Part shown: positions 25,097-36,547 of the stretch, in pieces | Layout: every line of letters starts with the position of its first letter | Position numbering within the stretch: the first letter of the stretch is position 1 | NCBI RefSeq assembly: GCF_003330845.1 | Contig: NZ_CP026121.1 | Location: 5,003,501 to 5,067,500 of the forward strand | Source: Streptomyces sp. Go-475 | GTDB lineage: Bacteria > Actinomycetota > Actinomycetes > Streptomycetales > Streptomycetaceae | Length of the DNA stretch: 64,000 nt | Direction: 5' to 3' | Position numbers and translations under genes: made by a program | Notes under the pieces: generated by a model | The model's input: the letters and a program-made list of their open reading frames with translations, nothing else | Database searches by the model: none | What the model was told of the DNA's origin: nothing

Positions 25097-25953
25097 CCAC
25101 CTCTTCTTCCGAGCGGGGCGTCAGCCTGGGCATGCCCGAACTGCCCGCACCCGCCTACCCGGACGACGTCCGGGCCCGGCTGGAGTCGGACGCGCGCGAG
25201 GTCATCGCCCGCTACCCGGACTCCCGGTCCGCCCTCCTGCCCCTGCTGCACCTCGTGCAGTCCGAGGAAGGGCACGTGACCCGCACCGGCATGCGGTTCT
25301 GCGCGGACATGCTCGGCCTGACCACGGCCGAGGTCACCGCCGTCGCCACCTTCTACACCATGTACCGGCGCCGGCCGAGCGGTGACTACCAGGTCGGGGT
25401 GTGCACCAACACCCTGTGCGCCGTCATGGGCGGGGACGCGATCTTCGAGGAGCTCCAGGAGCACCTCGGCGTCGGCAACGGCGAGACCACCGACGACGGC
25501 AAGGTCACCCTGGAGCACATCGAGTGCAACGCGGCCTGCGACTTCGCGCCGGTCGTGATGGTCAACTGGGAGTTCTTCGACAACCAGACCCCCAGCAGCG
25601 CCAAGCGCCTCGTCGACGACCTGCGCGCGGGACGGCCGGTCGCGCCCACGCGCGGGGCGCCCCTGTGCACCTTCAAGGAGACCGCCCGGATCCTGGCCGG
25701 TTTCCCCGACGAGCGGGACGGGGCCGTCGAGTCCGGGGGGAGCGCGGGACCCGCCTCCCTGGTCGGCCTGAAGCTCGCCAAGGGGGAGGGCGCTCCCGCC
25801 CGGGTGGTGCACCCGCGCGGCGAGACGGCCCGGACCGATGCGCCGCACGACCCGTCACCGACGGAGCACTTGAGCTCGCACGACGCGCCGCAGGACACGT
25901 CGGCCTCCGACCCCGCCCACCCGGCCGGGCCTGTCGCCGAGGAGGGGGAGTGA
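25093..25953 (+). CDS. nuoE: NADH-quinone oxidoreductase subunit E
   Basis: This thioredoxin-fold subunit carries the off-pathway 2Fe-2S cluster N1a beside NuoF. Ligands are Cys104 and Cys109 ([10 protein letters not shown]) and Cys145 and Cys149 (IECNAACDF). At 286 residues it is much longer than the usual 160-220. About 80 C-terminal residues after the fold (from about 205) are Pro/Ser/Asp/His-rich and look disordered. Such tails occur in actinobacterial NuoE but their role is not known to me. It is coupled to nuoD by GTGA and to nuoF by a 1-4 bp overlap. Confidence 0.97.
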   Translation: MTTSSSERGVSLGMPELPAPAYPDDVRARLESDAREVIARYPDSRSALLPLLHLVQSEEGHVTRTGMRFCADMLGLTTAEVTAVATFYTMYRRRPSGDYQVGVCTNTLCAVMGGDAIFEELQEHLGVGNGETTDDGKVTLEHIECNAACDFAPVVMVNWEFFDNQTPSSAKRLVDDLRAGRPVAPTRGAPLCTFKETARILAGFPDERDGAVESGGSAGPASLVGLKLAKGEGAPARVVHPRGETARTDAPHDPSPTEHLSSHDAPQDTSASDPAHPAGPVAEEGE

Positions 25954-27299
25954 TGACCTTGGCACCCGAGCTGAAAGACATGAGCCCCGAGAAGCTGCTC
26001 GCACCGGTGCTCTCGGCCTTCTGGGACGAGGACAGGTCCTGGACGCTGGACGTGTACCGAAGGCACGACGGCTACGAGGGGCTTCGCAAGGCGCTCGCCA
26101 TGTCGCCGGACGACGTGATCGCGTACGTCAAGGAGTCCGGTCTGCGCGGGCGCGGCGGCGCGGGATTCCCCACCGGGATGAAGTGGCAGTTCATCCCGCA
26201 GGGAGATGGAAAGCCGCACTATCTAGTTGTCAACGCCGACGAGTCGGAGCCGGGGACGTGCAAGGACATCCCGCTCCTCTTCGCGAACCCGCACAGCCTC
26301 ATCGAGGGCATGATCATCGCGTGTTACGCCATCAGGTCTTCGCATGCCTTCATCTATCTGCGTGGTGAAGTCGTCCCAGTGCTGCGGCGGTTGCACTCTG
26401 CCGTGCGCGAGGCGTACGAGGCGGGCTTCCTCGGCGAGAACATCCTGGGCAGCGGACTCGACCTCGACATCACCGTGCACGCGGGCGCGGGCGCGTACAT
26501 CTGCGGTGAGGAGACCGCACTGCTCGACTCGCTCGAAGGCCGCCGGGGTCAACCGCGGCTCCGTCCCCCCTTCCCTGCTGTCGCGGGCCTCTATGCCTGC
26601 CCGACTGTGGTGAACAACGTCGAGTCGATCGCTTCGGTTCCCGCGATCATGCATCGGGGCAAGGAATGGTTCCGGTCGATGGGGAGTGAGAAGTCGCCCG
26701 GCTTCACGCTCTACTCCCTCTCCGGCCATGTCGCCAATCCCGGTCAGTACGAGGCGCCGCTCGGGATCACGCTCCGCCAGCTGCTCGACATGAGCGGGGG
26801 CATGCGCCCCGGGCACCGCCTCAAGTTCTGGACGCCGGGCGGCTCCTCGACCCCGATGTTCACCGACGAGCACCTCGACGTCCCTCTTGATTACGAAGGA
26901 GTGGGCGCCGCGGGTTCCATGCTCGGCACAAAAGCCCTGCAGTGCTTCGACGAGACGACCTGCGTGGTCCGTGCCGTCACGCGCTGGACCGAGTTCTACG
27001 CCCACGAGTCCTGCGGCAAGTGCACGCCCTGCCGCGAAGGGACCTACTGGCTCGTGCAGCTGCTGCGCGACATCGAGGCCGGCAAGGGACAGCTGTCCGA
27101 CCTCGACAAGCTGAACGACATCGCCGACAACATCAACGGCAAGTCCTTCTGCGCCCTCGGCGACGGCGCCGCCTCGCCGATCTTCTCCTCGCTCAAGTAC
27201 TTCCGCGAGGAGTACGAGCAGCACATCACGGGCCGGGGCTGCCCCTTCGACCCGGCCAAGTCGACGGCCTGGGCCGACCGCACGGAGGTGAACGCATGA
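25953..27299 (+). CDS. nuoF: NADH-quinone oxidoreductase subunit F (NADH/FMN-binding)
   Basis: NuoF oxidises NADH using FMN and passes electrons to cluster N3. The 448-residue protein has [16 protein letters not shown] (nucleotide/FMN loop), [13 protein letters not shown], and the 4Fe-4S ligands Cys354, Cys357, Cys360 ([12 protein letters not shown]) and Cys400 (SFCALGD). ATG 25953 is favoured by GGAGGGG 5 bp upstream; a GTG at 25950 would add one residue and overlap the nuoE stop. A stretch at about 26200-26680 has more A/T-ending codons (TTATCTAGTT-like) than its neighbours. Confidence 0.98.
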   Translation: MTLAPELKDMSPEKLLAPVLSAFWDEDRSWTLDVYRRHDGYEGLRKALAMSPDDVIAYVKESGLRGRGGAGFPTGMKWQFIPQGDGKPHYLVVNADESEPGTCKDIPLLFANPHSLIEGMIIACYAIRSSHAFIYLRGEVVPVLRRLHSAVREAYEAGFLGENILGSGLDLDITVHAGAGAYICGEETALLDSLEGRRGQPRLRPPFPAVAGLYACPTVVNNVESIASVPAIMHRGKEWFRSMGSEKSPGFTLYSLSGHVANPGQYEAPLGITLRQLLDMSGGMRPGHRLKFWTPGGSSTPMFTDEHLDVPLDYEGVGAAGSMLGTKALQCFDETTCVVRAVTRWTEFYAHESCGKCTPCREGTYWLVQLLRDIEAGKGQLSDLDKLNDIADNINGKSFCALGDGAASPIFSSLKYFREEYEQHITGRGCPFDPAKSTAWADRTEVNA

Positions 27300-29800
27300 C
27301 CGTGACCACCAACGCTCCCGCGGGTGGGGGAGAGGCGGCGGTCCCGCCGGAGGACCTCGTGACGCTGACGATCGACGGCATCGAGATCAGCGTGCCCAAG
27401 GGCACCCTGGTCATCCGGGCCGCCGAGCAGCTCGGCATCGAGATCCCCCGGTTCTGCGACCACCCCCTCCTGGACCCGGCCGGCGCCTGCCGCCAGTGCA
27501 TCGTCGAGGTCGAGGGCCAGCGCAAGCCCATGGCGTCCTGCACCATCACCTGCACCGACGGCATGGTGGTGAAGACCCACCTGACCTCCCCGGTCGCGGA
27601 GAAGGCCCAGAAGGGTGTGATGGAGCTCCTGCTCATCAACCACCCGCTGGACTGCCCGGTCTGCGACAAGGGCGGCGAGTGCCCGCTGCAGAACCAGGCC
27701 ATGTCGCACGGCGACGCCGAGTCCCGCTTCGACGGCCGCAAGCGGACGTACGAGAAGCCCGTCCCGATCTCCACGCAGGTGCTGCTCGACCGTGAGCGGT
27801 GCGTGCTGTGCGCCCGCTGCACCCGGTTCTCCAACCAGGTCGCGGGCGACCCGATGATCGAGCTGATCGAGCGGGGCGCGCTCCAGCAGGTCGGCACCGG
27901 CGAGGGCGACCCGTTCGAGTCGTACTTCTCCGGCAACACCATCCAGATCTGCCCCGTGGGAGCGCTGACCTCGGCGGCGTACCGATTCCGCTCCCGCCCC
28001 TTCGACCTGGTCTCCTCCCCGTCGGTGTGCGAACACTGCTCCGGCGGCTGCGCCACCCGCACCGACCACCGGCGCGGCAAGGTGATGCGGCGGCTCGCGG
28101 CCCTCGACCCCGAGGTCAACGAGGAGTGGATCTGCGACAAGGGGCGGTTCGCCTTCCGGTACGCCCAGCAGCGCGACCGGTTGGAGACGCCGCTGGTGCG
28201 CAACGCCGAGGGCGAGCTGGAACCGGCCTCCTGGCCCGAGGCGCTGCAGATCGCGGCCCAGGGGCTGCTGGCCTCCCGGGGCCGCACCGGCGTGCTGACC
28301 GGCGGCCGCCTCACCGTCGAGGACGCCTACGCGTACAGCAAGTTCGCGCGCGTGGCGCTCGACACCAACGACATCGACTTCCGCGCGCGCGTGCACAGCG
28401 GCGAGGAGGCCGACTTCCTCGCCGCCCAGGTCGCCGGACGCGGCCGGGACCTCGACGGCACGGGCGTCACGTACACCGCGCTGGAGAAGGCACCGGCCGT
28501 CCTGCTGGTCGGGTTCGAGGCGGAGGAGGAGGCGCCCGGCGTCTTCCTGCGGCTGCGCAAGGCCTGGCGCAAGCACGGGCAGCGGACCTTCTCGCTCGCC
28601 ACGCACGCCACCCGGGGTCTGGAGAAGGCCGGCGGCACGCTGCTGCCGGCGGCTCCCGGCACCGAGACCGAGTGGCTGGACGCGCTCGCGAGCAACGTCG
28701 GTCTGGAGGGTGACGGCGCTGCCGCCGCCGAGGCGCTGCGCGCCGAGGGCGCGGTGATCGTCGTCGGCGAGCGGCTGGCCGCGGTGGCCGGTGGCCTGAC
28801 GGCCGCCGTCCGCACGGCCGCCGCGACCGGCGCCCGGCTGGTGTGGATCCCGCGCCGGGCCGGGGAGCGCGGTGCCGTCGAGGCGGGTGCGCTGCCGTCG
28901 CTGCTGCCGGGCGGGCGTCCGGCCACCGACCCGCGCGCGCGGGACGAGGTCGCCGCCGTCTGGGGCGTCGCCGGCCTGCCGCACCGCTACGGCCGCGACA
29001 CCGGCCAGATCGTGGAGGCCGCCGCGACCGGTGAACTCCAGGCCCTGCTGGTGGCGGGCGTGGAGATCGCCGACCTGCCCGACCCGGCACGCGCGCGTGC
29101 CGCGCTCGACGAGGTCGGCTTCCTGGTCTCGCTCGAACTGCGGCCCAGTGAGATCTCCCGCAAGGCCGACGTGGTCCTGCCCGTCGCCGCGGTCGCCGAG
29201 AAGGCCGGCACCTTCCTCAACTGGGAAGGCCGGGTCCGCTTCTTCGAGGCGGCGCTCAAGCCCGACCAGATGACCCGCCGTCTCGCGCCCAGCGACGCGC
29301 GCGTGCTGCAGATGCTCGCGGACGCCATGGACGTCCACCTGGGGCTGCCGGACCTGCGCACCGTGCGGGCCGAGATCGACCGGCTCGGCGCCTGGGACGG
29401 CCCGCGAGCCGGTGAACCCCTGGAGACCGCGGGCCCGCTGCCCCGGCCGGCCGCGGGGGAGGCCGTGCTCGCCGGACACCGGCTGCTGCTCGACCAGGGC
29501 GTCCTCCAGCAGGGCGACGAGGCACTCGCCGGAACCCGGCACGCCGCACGCGCGCGTGTGTCGGCCGCCACGGCGGCCGAGGCGGGCGTCAAGGACGGCG
29601 ACCTCCTGGCGGTGACGGGCCCCCAGGGCGTCGCCGAACTGCCGCTGCAGATCAGTGACATGCCCGACCGGGTGGTGTGGCTCCCGCTCAACTCCACCGG
29701 CGGCGGCGTCGCCTCCGACACCGGGGCGCGGCCCGGCTCCCTCGTCCGCATCGGCCCGGCGACGCTCGCCGGCGAGGCCCCCAAGGAGGTGGAGGCATGA
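27296..29800 (+). CDS. nuoG: NADH-quinone oxidoreductase subunit G
   Basis: The 834-residue largest peripheral subunit binds a 2Fe-2S cluster (Cys54, 65, 68, 82), the His-ligated 4Fe-4S N5 (His116, Cys120, 123, 129) and N4 (Cys169, 172, 175, 219). It also has a full fourth set, Cys245, 248, 252 and Cys280, matching the extra cluster N7 found in only some bacteria. The rest is a molybdopterin-oxidoreductase-like fold without cofactor, with Ala-rich divergent parts at 330-560. It overlaps nuoF by 4 bp. The 3' end lies in a 22-bp direct repeat shared with the nuoH start. Confidence 0.97.
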   Translation: MTVTTNAPAGGGEAAVPPEDLVTLTIDGIEISVPKGTLVIRAAEQLGIEIPRFCDHPLLDPAGACRQCIVEVEGQRKPMASCTITCTDGMVVKTHLTSPVAEKAQKGVMELLLINHPLDCPVCDKGGECPLQNQAMSHGDAESRFDGRKRTYEKPVPISTQVLLDRERCVLCARCTRFSNQVAGDPMIELIERGALQQVGTGEGDPFESYFSGNTIQICPVGALTSAAYRFRSRPFDLVSSPSVCEHCSGGCATRTDHRRGKVMRRLAALDPEVNEEWICDKGRFAFRYAQQRDRLETPLVRNAEGELEPASWPEALQIAAQGLLASRGRTGVLTGGRLTVEDAYAYSKFARVALDTNDIDFRARVHSGEEADFLAAQVAGRGRDLDGTGVTYTALEKAPAVLLVGFEAEEEAPGVFLRLRKAWRKHGQRTFSLATHATRGLEKAGGTLLPAAPGTETEWLDALASNVGLEGDGAAAAEALRAEGAVIVVGERLAAVAGGLTAAVRTAAATGARLVWIPRRAGERGAVEAGALPSLLPGGRPATDPRARDEVAAVWGVAGLPHRYGRDTGQIVEAAATGELQALLVAGVEIADLPDPARARAALDEVGFLVSLELRPSEISRKADVVLPVAAVAEKAGTFLNWEGRVRFFEAALKPDQMTRRLAPSDARVLQMLADAMDVHLGLPDLRTVRAEIDRLGAWDGPRAGEPLETAGPLPRPAAGEAVLAGHRLLLDQGVLQQGDEALAGTRHAARARVSAATAAEAGVKDGDLLAVTGPQGVAELPLQISDMPDRVVWLPLNSTGGGVASDTGARPGSLVRIGPATLAGEAPKEVEA

Positions 29801-29825
29801 GCGCCCAAGGAGGTGGAGGCATGAG
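29780..29825 (+). repeat. 22-bp direct repeat duplicating the nuoH ribosome site and start codon
   Basis: Copies at 29780-29801 and 29804-29825 (period 24) both contain AAGGAGGTGGAGGCATGAG. Each offers a strong Shine-Dalgarno and an ATG, at 29797 and 29821, in the same frame. The first ATG overlaps the nuoG stop. Confidence 0.9.
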
Positions 29826-31197
29826 TCCGTACCTCGCCGCTGAAGACCTCTCGATGTTCGGCACCGACCCCTGGTGGCTGGTCGTCATCAAGGCGGTGTT
29901 CTGCTTCGCCTTCCTGATGGTGACCGTGCTCGTCTCCATCGTCATGGAGCGCAAGGTCGTCGCCTGGATGCAGCTGCGCATCGGACCCAACCGGCACGGC
30001 CCCTGGGGCATGCTCCAGTCGCTCGCCGACGGCATCAAGCTGATGCTGAAGGAGGACGTCGTCGTCAAGCGCGCGGACAAGGCGGTGTACGTCCTCGCGC
30101 CGATCGTCGCGGCCATCCCGGCCTTCATGGCGATCGCGGTGATCCCCTTCGGTCCGGCCGGCAACGAGATCTCGATCTTCGGCCACCGCACCACGATGCA
30201 GCTCACCGACCTGCCGATCGCGATGCTCTACATCCTCGCGGTCGCCTCGGTCGGCATCTACGGCATCGTGCTGGCGGGCTGGAGTTCCGGCTCGACCTAC
30301 CCGCTGCTGGGCGGCCTGCGCTCCTGCGCGCAGATGATCTCCTACGAGATCGCGATGGGCGCCGCCTTCGCCTCCGTGTTCCTCTACTCGGGGTCGATGT
30401 CGACATCCACGATCGTCGAGGGGCAGACCGACCGCTGGTACATCCTGCTGCTGCCGGTCTCCTTCATCATCTACATCGTCACGATGGTCGGCGAGACCAA
30501 CCGCGCACCCTTCGACATGCCGGAGTCCGAGGGCGACCTGGTGGGCGGCTTCAACACCGAGTACTCGTCGATCAAGTTCGCGATGTTCATGCTCGCCGAG
30601 TACGTCAACATGGTGACCGTCTCGGCCGTCGCCACCACGCTCTTCCTCGGCGGCTGGCGGGCCCCCTGGCCCGTCAGCACCTTCTGGGAAGGCGCCAACC
30701 ACGGCTGGTGGCCGCTGCTGTGGTTCACCGTCAAGGTGCAGCTGCTGCTGTTCATGTTCATCTGGATCCGCGGCACCCTCCCGCGCGTCCGCTACGACCA
30801 GCTGATGAAGCTCGGCTGGAAGGTCCTCATCCCGGTCTCGCTGGTGTGGCTGATGCTCGTCGCGAGCGTCCGGGCCTTCCGGAACGAGGGCTACGACTTC
30901 GCCGACATCGCCCTCTACGTCGGCGGCGGCGTCCTCGCCGTGCTGCTGCTCTCCTTCGTCGCCGACATGTTCCGCGAGAAGGCGAAGCAGGCCGAACCGC
31001 CGGCCGAGCCCCCGGCCGCCTTCGACCCGATGGCGGGCGGATTCCCCGTACCGCCCCTGCCGGGACAGGAACTTCCGCCCGTCCCGCGACGCCGCTCGCG
31101 CCGTGAGCGGGAGCTGATTGTCAGTGGTGCCCCCGATACTCAGAGTGACGGACCTCTGGGCGGATCTACGGATGGAAAGGAGGCGTCCGATGGCTGA
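29821..31197 (+). CDS. nuoH: NADH-quinone oxidoreductase subunit H
   Basis: NuoH joins the two arms of complex I and forms part of the quinone chamber. The 458-residue product (from ATG 29821) has eight helices with [33 protein letters not shown] and [11 protein letters not shown](S)EGDLVGGFN, all diagnostic. About 70 residues after the last helix (from [12 protein letters not shown]) form a Pro/Arg-rich cytoplasmic tail beyond the usual end. An in-frame ATG at 29797 with an identical ribosome site would add MSAQGGGG. It overlaps nuoI by 8 bp. Confidence 0.97.
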   Translation: MSPYLAAEDLSMFGTDPWWLVVIKAVFCFAFLMVTVLVSIVMERKVVAWMQLRIGPNRHGPWGMLQSLADGIKLMLKEDVVVKRADKAVYVLAPIVAAIPAFMAIAVIPFGPAGNEISIFGHRTTMQLTDLPIAMLYILAVASVGIYGIVLAGWSSGSTYPLLGGLRSCAQMISYEIAMGAAFASVFLYSGSMSTSTIVEGQTDRWYILLLPVSFIIYIVTMVGETNRAPFDMPESEGDLVGGFNTEYSSIKFAMFMLAEYVNMVTVSAVATTLFLGGWRAPWPVSTFWEGANHGWWPLLWFTVKVQLLLFMFIWIRGTLPRVRYDQLMKLGWKVLIPVSLVWLMLVASVRAFRNEGYDFADIALYVGGGVLAVLLLSFVADMFREKAKQAEPPAEPPAAFDPMAGGFPVPPLPGQELPPVPRRRSRRERELIVSGAPDTQSDGPLGGSTDGKEASDG

Positions 31198-31855
31198 GGA
31201 ACTCGAGCGTTCGCAGGCCGAGGAACCGAAGGACACCAAGCCCGGTTTCATGAACCCGGTGGCCGGCTTCGGCGTGACCTTCAAGGCCATGTTCAAGAAG
31301 CGGCTGACCGAGCAGTACCCGGAGCAGCAGAAGACCACGGCTCCCCGCTTCCACGGACGGCACCAGCTCAACCGCCATCCGGACGGCCTGGAGAAGTGCG
31401 TCGGCTGCGAACTGTGCGCGTGGGCCTGCCCCGCCGACGCCATCTACGTCGAGGGCGCGGACAACACCGACGAGGAGCGCTACTCGCCGGGCGAGCGGTA
31501 CGGCCGCGTCTACCAGATCAACTACGCCCGCTGCATCCTGTGCGGCCTGTGCATCGAGGCGTGCCCCACGCGCGCGCTGACGATGACGAACGAGTTCGAG
31601 CTGGCCGACTCCAGCCGCGCCAACCTCATCTACACCAAGGAGCAGCTGCTCGCCGGTCTTGAGGAGGGCATGGTCGACACGCCCCACGCCATCTACCCGG
31701 GCACGGACGAACAGGACTACTACCGGGGCCTGGTGACCGAAGCCGCCCCGGGTACGGAGCGCCAGGTCGCGCACTCCAAGGGCGAGGTGGTGCAGGAGGC
31801 CGACTCGACCTTCGGCGGGACGGAACCGGCGTCGGAGAAGGTGATCGGCCGATGA
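31190..31855 (+). CDS. nuoI: NADH-quinone oxidoreductase subunit I
   Basis: The 221-residue ferredoxin-like subunit holds clusters N6a and N6b between NuoG and NuoB. The two 4Fe-4S motifs are Cys70/73/76/80 ([12 protein letters not shown]) and Cys115/118/121/125 ([12 protein letters not shown]). The C-terminal 60 residues are an acidic tail. AAAGGAGG precedes the ATG at 31190. It overlaps nuoH and shares ATGA with nuoJ. Confidence 0.98.
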   Translation: MAEELERSQAEEPKDTKPGFMNPVAGFGVTFKAMFKKRLTEQYPEQQKTTAPRFHGRHQLNRHPDGLEKCVGCELCAWACPADAIYVEGADNTDEERYSPGERYGRVYQINYARCILCGLCIEACPTRALTMTNEFELADSSRANLIYTKEQLLAGLEEGMVDTPHAIYPGTDEQDYYRGLVTEAAPGTERQVAHSKGEVVQEADSTFGGTEPASEKVIGR

Positions 31856-32694
31856 CCGCCCAGCTCGCCGCCTACTCCACTTCCACCGGAGAGGCCGTCC
31901 AGTTCTGGATCCTCGGCACGGTCGCGGTGATCGGCGCCCTGTGCACCGTCTTCATGAAGAGGGCCGTGCACAGCGCCCTCTGCCTCGCCGGGACCATGAT
32001 CATCCTGGCGGTGTTCTACCTCGCCAACGGCGCCTACTTCCTGGGCGTCGTCCAGATCGTCGTCTACACCGGCGCGATCATGATGCTGTTCCTGTTCGTG
32101 GTGATGCTCGTCGGCGTCACCGCGGCGGACTCCCTGAAGGAGACCATCAAGGGCCAGCGCTGGCTCGCCCTGCTGTGCGGACTCGGCTTCGGCGTCCTGC
32201 TGATCGCCGGGATCGGCAACGCCTCCCTGAAGGAGTTCAACGGCATCGGCCAGGCGAACGCCGGCGGGAACGTGGAGGGCATCGCCGCCCTCCTCTTCAC
32301 CCGGTACGTCTTCGCGTTCGAGATCACCGGCGCCCTGCTCATCACGGCCGCCGTCGGCGCCATGGTGCTCACCCACCGCGAGCGCACCGAGCGCGCCAAG
32401 ACGCAGCGCGAACTCTCCGAGGAGCGGGTCCGCGCGGGCAAGCAACTGCCGCCCCTGCCGGCCCCTGGTGTCTACGCCCGGCACAACGCGGTCGACATCG
32501 CGGGCCTGCTGCCCGACGGCACCCCCTCCGACCTCACGGTCAGCAAGACCCTGCGCGAGCGGGGCCAGATCCGGGACGTGTCGCAGGAGGCGCTCAACGA
32601 CCTGAAGGCCCTGGAGCAGCGTGCCGAGGAGCGCCTGGAGCGGAAGGCCATCGAGCCGGCCACGTTCAAGCGGCCCGAGGAGGCGTCGAAGTGA
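31852..32694 (+). CDS. nuoJ: NADH-quinone oxidoreductase subunit J
   Basis: The 280-residue membrane subunit has five helices, and [20 protein letters not shown] contains the conserved third helix whose shift couples quinone chemistry to proton pumping. The usual protein ends near residue 175. Here a hydrophilic tail of about 100 residues ([14 protein letters not shown] onward, rich in Arg/Glu) follows, a feature I know from actinobacterial complex I. Start and stop overlap both neighbours by 4 bp. Confidence 0.97.
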   Translation: MTAQLAAYSTSTGEAVQFWILGTVAVIGALCTVFMKRAVHSALCLAGTMIILAVFYLANGAYFLGVVQIVVYTGAIMMLFLFVVMLVGVTAADSLKETIKGQRWLALLCGLGFGVLLIAGIGNASLKEFNGIGQANAGGNVEGIAALLFTRYVFAFEITGALLITAAVGAMVLTHRERTERAKTQRELSEERVRAGKQLPPLPAPGVYARHNAVDIAGLLPDGTPSDLTVSKTLRERGQIRDVSQEALNDLKALEQRAEERLERKAIEPATFKRPEEASK

Positions 32695-32990
32695 ACCCCG
32701 TCAACTACCTCTATCTCGCGGCCCTGCTGTTCACGATCGGCGCCACCGGCGTGCTGATCAGGCGCAACGCGATCGTCGTGTTCATGTGCATCGAGCTCAT
32801 GCTCAACGCCTGCAACCTCGCGTTCGTCGCCTTCTCCCGGATGCACGGCAACCTCGACGGCCAGATCATCGCCTTCTTCACGATGGTCGTCGCCGCCGCG
32901 GAGGTCGTGGTCGGGCTCGCGATCATCGTGTCCCTGTTCCGCGCCCGCCACTCGGCCTCGGTCGACGACGCCAGCCTGATGAAGCTGTAA
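32691..32990 (+). CDS. nuoK: NADH-quinone oxidoreductase subunit K
   Basis: The 99-residue three-helix membrane subunit, related to MrpC, carries the conserved membrane glutamates in [14 protein letters not shown] and [13 protein letters not shown] that belong to the proton path. Length and ends are standard. The GTG start overlaps the nuoJ stop; nuoL begins 15 bp downstream with its own GGGGT-type site. Confidence 0.98.
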   Translation: MNPVNYLYLAALLFTIGATGVLIRRNAIVVFMCIELMLNACNLAFVAFSRMHGNLDGQIIAFFTMVVAAAEVVVGLAIIVSLFRARHSASVDDASLMKL

Positions 32991-33005
32991 GGGGTCGGAA
33001 GAATC

Positions 33006-34970
33006 GTGGAGAACCTCATTGCGCTGCTGGTGGCGGCGCCCCTGCTCGGAGCGGCGGTCCTGCTGTGCGGTGGACGCCGGCTGGACGCCGTCGGCCACTG
33101 GATCGGCACGCTGCTCGCGGCCGTCTCCTTCGTGCTCGGTCTCGTCCTGTTCACCGACATGCTGGGCCAGGACGCCGAACACCGCGTCATGGGCCAGCAC
33201 CTGTTCAGCTGGATCCCGGTCGAGGGCTTCCAGGCGGACGTCGCCTTCCGCCTCGACCAGCTGTCCATGACGTTCGTGCTGCTGATCACGGGCGTCGGAT
33301 CGCTGATCCACCTGTACTCCGTCGGCTACATGGAGCACGACGAGCGGCGCCGCCGCTTCTTCGGCTATCTGAACCTGTTCCTCGCGGCGATGCTGATCCT
33401 CGTCCTCGCCGACAACTACCTGCTGCTGTACGTCGGCTGGGAGGGCGTCGGTCTCGCCTCCTACCTGCTGATCGGCTTCTGGCAGCACAAGCCCAGCGCC
33501 GCCACGGCCGCGAAGAAGGCCTTCCTGGTCAACCGCGTCGGCGACATGGGCCTGTCCATCGCGATCATGCTGATGTTCCTGTGGTTCGGCACGTTCGCCT
33601 TCGGGCCGGTGCTCGGCAGCCACGAGGAGGCAGGACTCGCCGGTGCCGCCGGTGAGGACAAGCTGACCGCGATCGCCCTGATGCTGCTGCTCGCCGCCTG
33701 CGGCAAGTCCGCCCAGGTGCCGCTGCAGTCCTGGCTAGGGGACGCGATGGAGGGCCCGACCCCGGTCTCGGCCCTCATCCACGCCGCGACGATGGTGACC
33801 GCGGGCGTCTACCTGATCGTCCGCTCCGGAGCCATCTTCAACGGCGCTCCGGACGCGCAGTTGGTCGTCACGATCGTCGGCGCGGTCACGCTCCTGTTCG
33901 GTGCGATCGTCGGTTGCGCGAAGGACGACATCAAGAAGGCCCTGGCCGGCTCGACCATGTCGCAGATCGGCTACATGATCCTCGCCGCGGGCCTCGGCCC
34001 CATCGGCTACGTCTTCGCGATCATGCATCTGGTGACGCACGGCTTCTTCAAGGCCGGGCTCTTCCTCGGCGCCGGCTCGGTCATGCACGGGATGAACGAC
34101 GAGGTCGACATGCGGAGGTACGGCGGCCTCAGGAAGTACATGCCGGTCACCTTCGTCACCTTCGGCCTCGGCTACCTGGCCATCATCGGCTTCCCGGGCC
34201 TGTCCGGCTTCTTCTCCAAGGACAAGATCATCGAGGCGGCGTTCGCCAAGGGCGGCACCGAGGGCTGGATCCTCGGCGCCTGCGCCCTGCTCGGCGCGGC
34301 CATCACGGCGTACTACATGACGCGCGTGATGCTGATGACCTTCTTCGGCGAGGAGCGCTGGCGCCACGCCCCGACTCCGTCCCCGGCCGAGCCGGACGTG
34401 GAGCCCGCCGCCGAGACGCGCGGCGAGTACACCCCGCCGCACCCGCACGAGTCGCCCAAGGTCATGACGATCCCCATGATCGTGCTGGCCGTCGGGTCGG
34501 TGGCCGGCGGCGCGTTCTTCAGCATCGGCGACCGCTTCCTGCACTGGCTGGAGCCGATCACCGGCCACGACCACGGCCACCCGCCGATCAGCGCCCTCAC
34601 GGTCACGCTGTCCACGGTCGCCGTCATGGTCCTCGGCGTCGCCCTCGCCTGGTCGCAGTACGGCCGCCGCCCGGTCCCGGCCGTCGCCCCGCGCGGCTCG
34701 CTGCTCACCCGGGCCGCCCGGCGCGACCTGCTCCAGGACGACTTCAACCACGTCGTCCTGGTCCGCGGCGGCGAGCACCTCACGCGGTCCCTGGTCTACG
34801 TCGACCACACCCTGGTCGACGGCGTCGTCAACGGCACGGCGGCCTCGGTCGGCGGCCTCTCCGGGCGGATGCGCAGGCTGCAGAACGGCTTCGCCCGCTC
34901 CTACGCGGTCTCGATGTTCGGCGGCGCGGCGGTCATCGTCGCCGCGACCCTGCTGATGAGGGCGGTCTGA
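33006..34970 (+). CDS. nuoL: NADH-quinone oxidoreductase subunit L
   Basis: The 654-residue antiporter-like proton-pumping subunit has the signature [20 protein letters not shown] with the key Glu, [20 protein letters not shown], and [19 protein letters not shown] with a channel Lys. The C-terminal lateral helix and final membrane anchor ([13 protein letters not shown]) are present. A His/Pro-rich loop near residue 470-490 and another with HDHGHP are longer than in E. coli. It starts at GTG 33006 and ends 5 bp before nuoM. Confidence 0.98.
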   Translation: MENLIALLVAAPLLGAAVLLCGGRRLDAVGHWIGTLLAAVSFVLGLVLFTDMLGQDAEHRVMGQHLFSWIPVEGFQADVAFRLDQLSMTFVLLITGVGSLIHLYSVGYMEHDERRRRFFGYLNLFLAAMLILVLADNYLLLYVGWEGVGLASYLLIGFWQHKPSAATAAKKAFLVNRVGDMGLSIAIMLMFLWFGTFAFGPVLGSHEEAGLAGAAGEDKLTAIALMLLLAACGKSAQVPLQSWLGDAMEGPTPVSALIHAATMVTAGVYLIVRSGAIFNGAPDAQLVVTIVGAVTLLFGAIVGCAKDDIKKALAGSTMSQIGYMILAAGLGPIGYVFAIMHLVTHGFFKAGLFLGAGSVMHGMNDEVDMRRYGGLRKYMPVTFVTFGLGYLAIIGFPGLSGFFSKDKIIEAAFAKGGTEGWILGACALLGAAITAYYMTRVMLMTFFGEERWRHAPTPSPAEPDVEPAAETRGEYTPPHPHESPKVMTIPMIVLAVGSVAGGAFFSIGDRFLHWLEPITGHDHGHPPISALTVTLSTVAVMVLGVALAWSQYGRRPVPAVAPRGSLLTRAARRDLLQDDFNHVVLVRGGEHLTRSLVYVDHTLVDGVVNGTAASVGGLSGRMRRLQNGFARSYAVSMFGGAAVIVAATLLMRAV

Positions 34971-34975
34971 TACCG

Positions 34976-36547
34976 ATGTCCTTTCCTCTGCTGACAGCGA
35001 CAGCGGCGCTCCCGGCCGTCGGGGCGATCGCCACGGCCGCCGTACCGGCCGCGAAGCGCACCGCCGCCAAGTGGCTGGCGCTGCTCTTCTCGCTCGCCAC
35101 GCTCGTCCTGGCGATCGTCGTCCTGGTCCGCTTCGACCCGGACGGCGACCGCTACCAGCTCACCGAGTCCCACGCCTGGATCGCCGACTTCGGCGTCCGC
35201 TACGAACTGGGCGTGGACGGCATCGGCGTGGCGCTCATCGGGCTCACGGCGCTGCTGATCCCGTTCATCATCCTCGCGGGCTGGCACGACGCCGACCCGC
35301 TGGAGACCGGCAGCAGCCGGTGGCGGCCCACGCAGGGCTTCTTCGCCCTGATCCTCGCCGTCGAGGCGATGGTGATCCTCTCCTTCGAGGCCACCGACGT
35401 CTTCCTCTTCTACATCTTCTTCGAAGCCATGCTCATCCCGATGTACTTCCTCATCGGCGGCTTCGGCGACCGTGCCCACGAGCACGGCGAGAAGGCGGCG
35501 GCGACGCAACGCTCCTACGCCGCGGTGAAGTTCCTCCTCTACAACCTGGTCGGCGGCCTGATCATGCTGGCCGCGGTGATCGGCCTGTACGTGGTCGCCG
35601 GGAACTTCTCGCTCCAGGAGATCGCCGAGGCCCGGGCCAACGGCTCGCTGGACATGGCGACCAGCACCGAGCGGTGGCTGTTCCTCGGCTTCTTCTTCGC
35701 CTTCGCGGTGAAGGCGCCGCTGTGGCCGCTGCACACCTGGCTGCCCAACGCGATGCAGGAGTCGACGGCTCCCGTCGCGGTCCTCATCACGGCGGTCGTC
35801 GACAAGGTCGGCACCTTCGCGATGCTCCGCTTCTGCCTCCAGCTCTTCCCGGAGGCCAGCAAGTGGGCGACGCCCGCGATCCTCGTCCTCGCCCTGATCA
35901 GCATCATCTACGGGGCGCTGCTCGCGGTCGGCCAGCGCGACATCAAGCGGCTGATCGCCTACGCGTCGATCTCCCACTTCGGCTTCATCATCATGGGCAT
36001 CTTCGCGATGACCAGCCAGGGCCAGTCCGGGGCGACGCTCTACATGATCAACCACGGCATCTCGACGGCCGCGCTGATGCTGGTCGCGGGCTTCCTGATC
36101 TCCCGGCGCGGCTCGCGGCTCATCGCCGACTACGGCGGAGTGCAGAAGGTCGCCCCGGTGCTCGCCGGCACGTTCCTGATCGGCAGCCTCGCGACGCTCT
36201 CCCTGCCGGGCCTGGCGCCGTTCGTGAGTGAGTTCCTGGTCCTGGTCGGCACGTTCACGCGCTACCCGGTGATCGGCATCATCGCCACCTTCGGCATCGT
36301 CCTCGCCGCGCTCTACACCCTCGTCCTCTACCAGCGGACGATGACGGGCCCGGTGAAGCCTGAGGTGAGCGCGATGCCGGACCTCAGGGTGCGGGAACTC
36401 GTGGTGGTCGCCCCGCTGGTCGTCCTGCTGATCTTCCTGGGCGTCTACCCGAAGCCCGTCACACAGATCATCGACCCGGCGGTCAAGCAGACCATGTCCG
36501 ACGTACAGAAGAAGGACCCCCAGCCCGAGGTGGAGGCGGCCAAGTGA
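34976..36547 (+). CDS. nuoM: NADH-quinone oxidoreductase subunit M
   Basis: The 523-residue second antiporter-like subunit has IFFEAMLIPMYFLIGGFGD with the conserved Glu, PLWPLHTWLPNAMQESTAPV, and KRLIAYASISHFGFIIMG. It has fourteen helices, no long insert and the normal length. The ATG at 34976 follows nuoL by 5 bp, and the stop overlaps the nuoN GTG by 4 bp (GTGA). Confidence 0.98.
   Translation: MSFPLLTATAALPAVGAIATAAVPAAKRTAAKWLALLFSLATLVLAIVVLVRFDPDGDRYQLTESHAWIADFGVRYELGVDGIGVALIGLTALLIPFIILAGWHDADPLETGSSRWRPTQGFFALILAVEAMVILSFEATDVFLFYIFFEAMLIPMYFLIGGFGDRAHEHGEKAAATQRSYAAVKFLLYNLVGGLIMLAAVIGLYVVAGNFSLQEIAEARANGSLDMATSTERWLFLGFFFAFAVKAPLWPLHTWLPNAMQESTAPVAVLITAVVDKVGTFAMLRFCLQLFPEASKWATPAILVLALISIIYGALLAVGQRDIKRLIAYASISHFGFIIMGIFAMTSQGQSGATLYMINHGISTAALMLVAGFLISRRGSRLIADYGGVQKVAPVLAGTFLIGSLATLSLPGLAPFVSEFLVLVGTFTRYPVIGIIATFGIVLAALYTLVLYQRTMTGPVKPEVSAMPDLRVRELVVVAPLVVLLIFLGVYPKPVTQIIDPAVKQTMSDVQKKDPQPEVEAAK

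Noticed and set aside
26200..26680. Recently transferred segment inside nuoF, because codon use is less GC-biased
   Set aside because: The protein is fully conserved and collinear there; local codon drift or limited recombination between close relatives explains it, and nothing marks an insertion.
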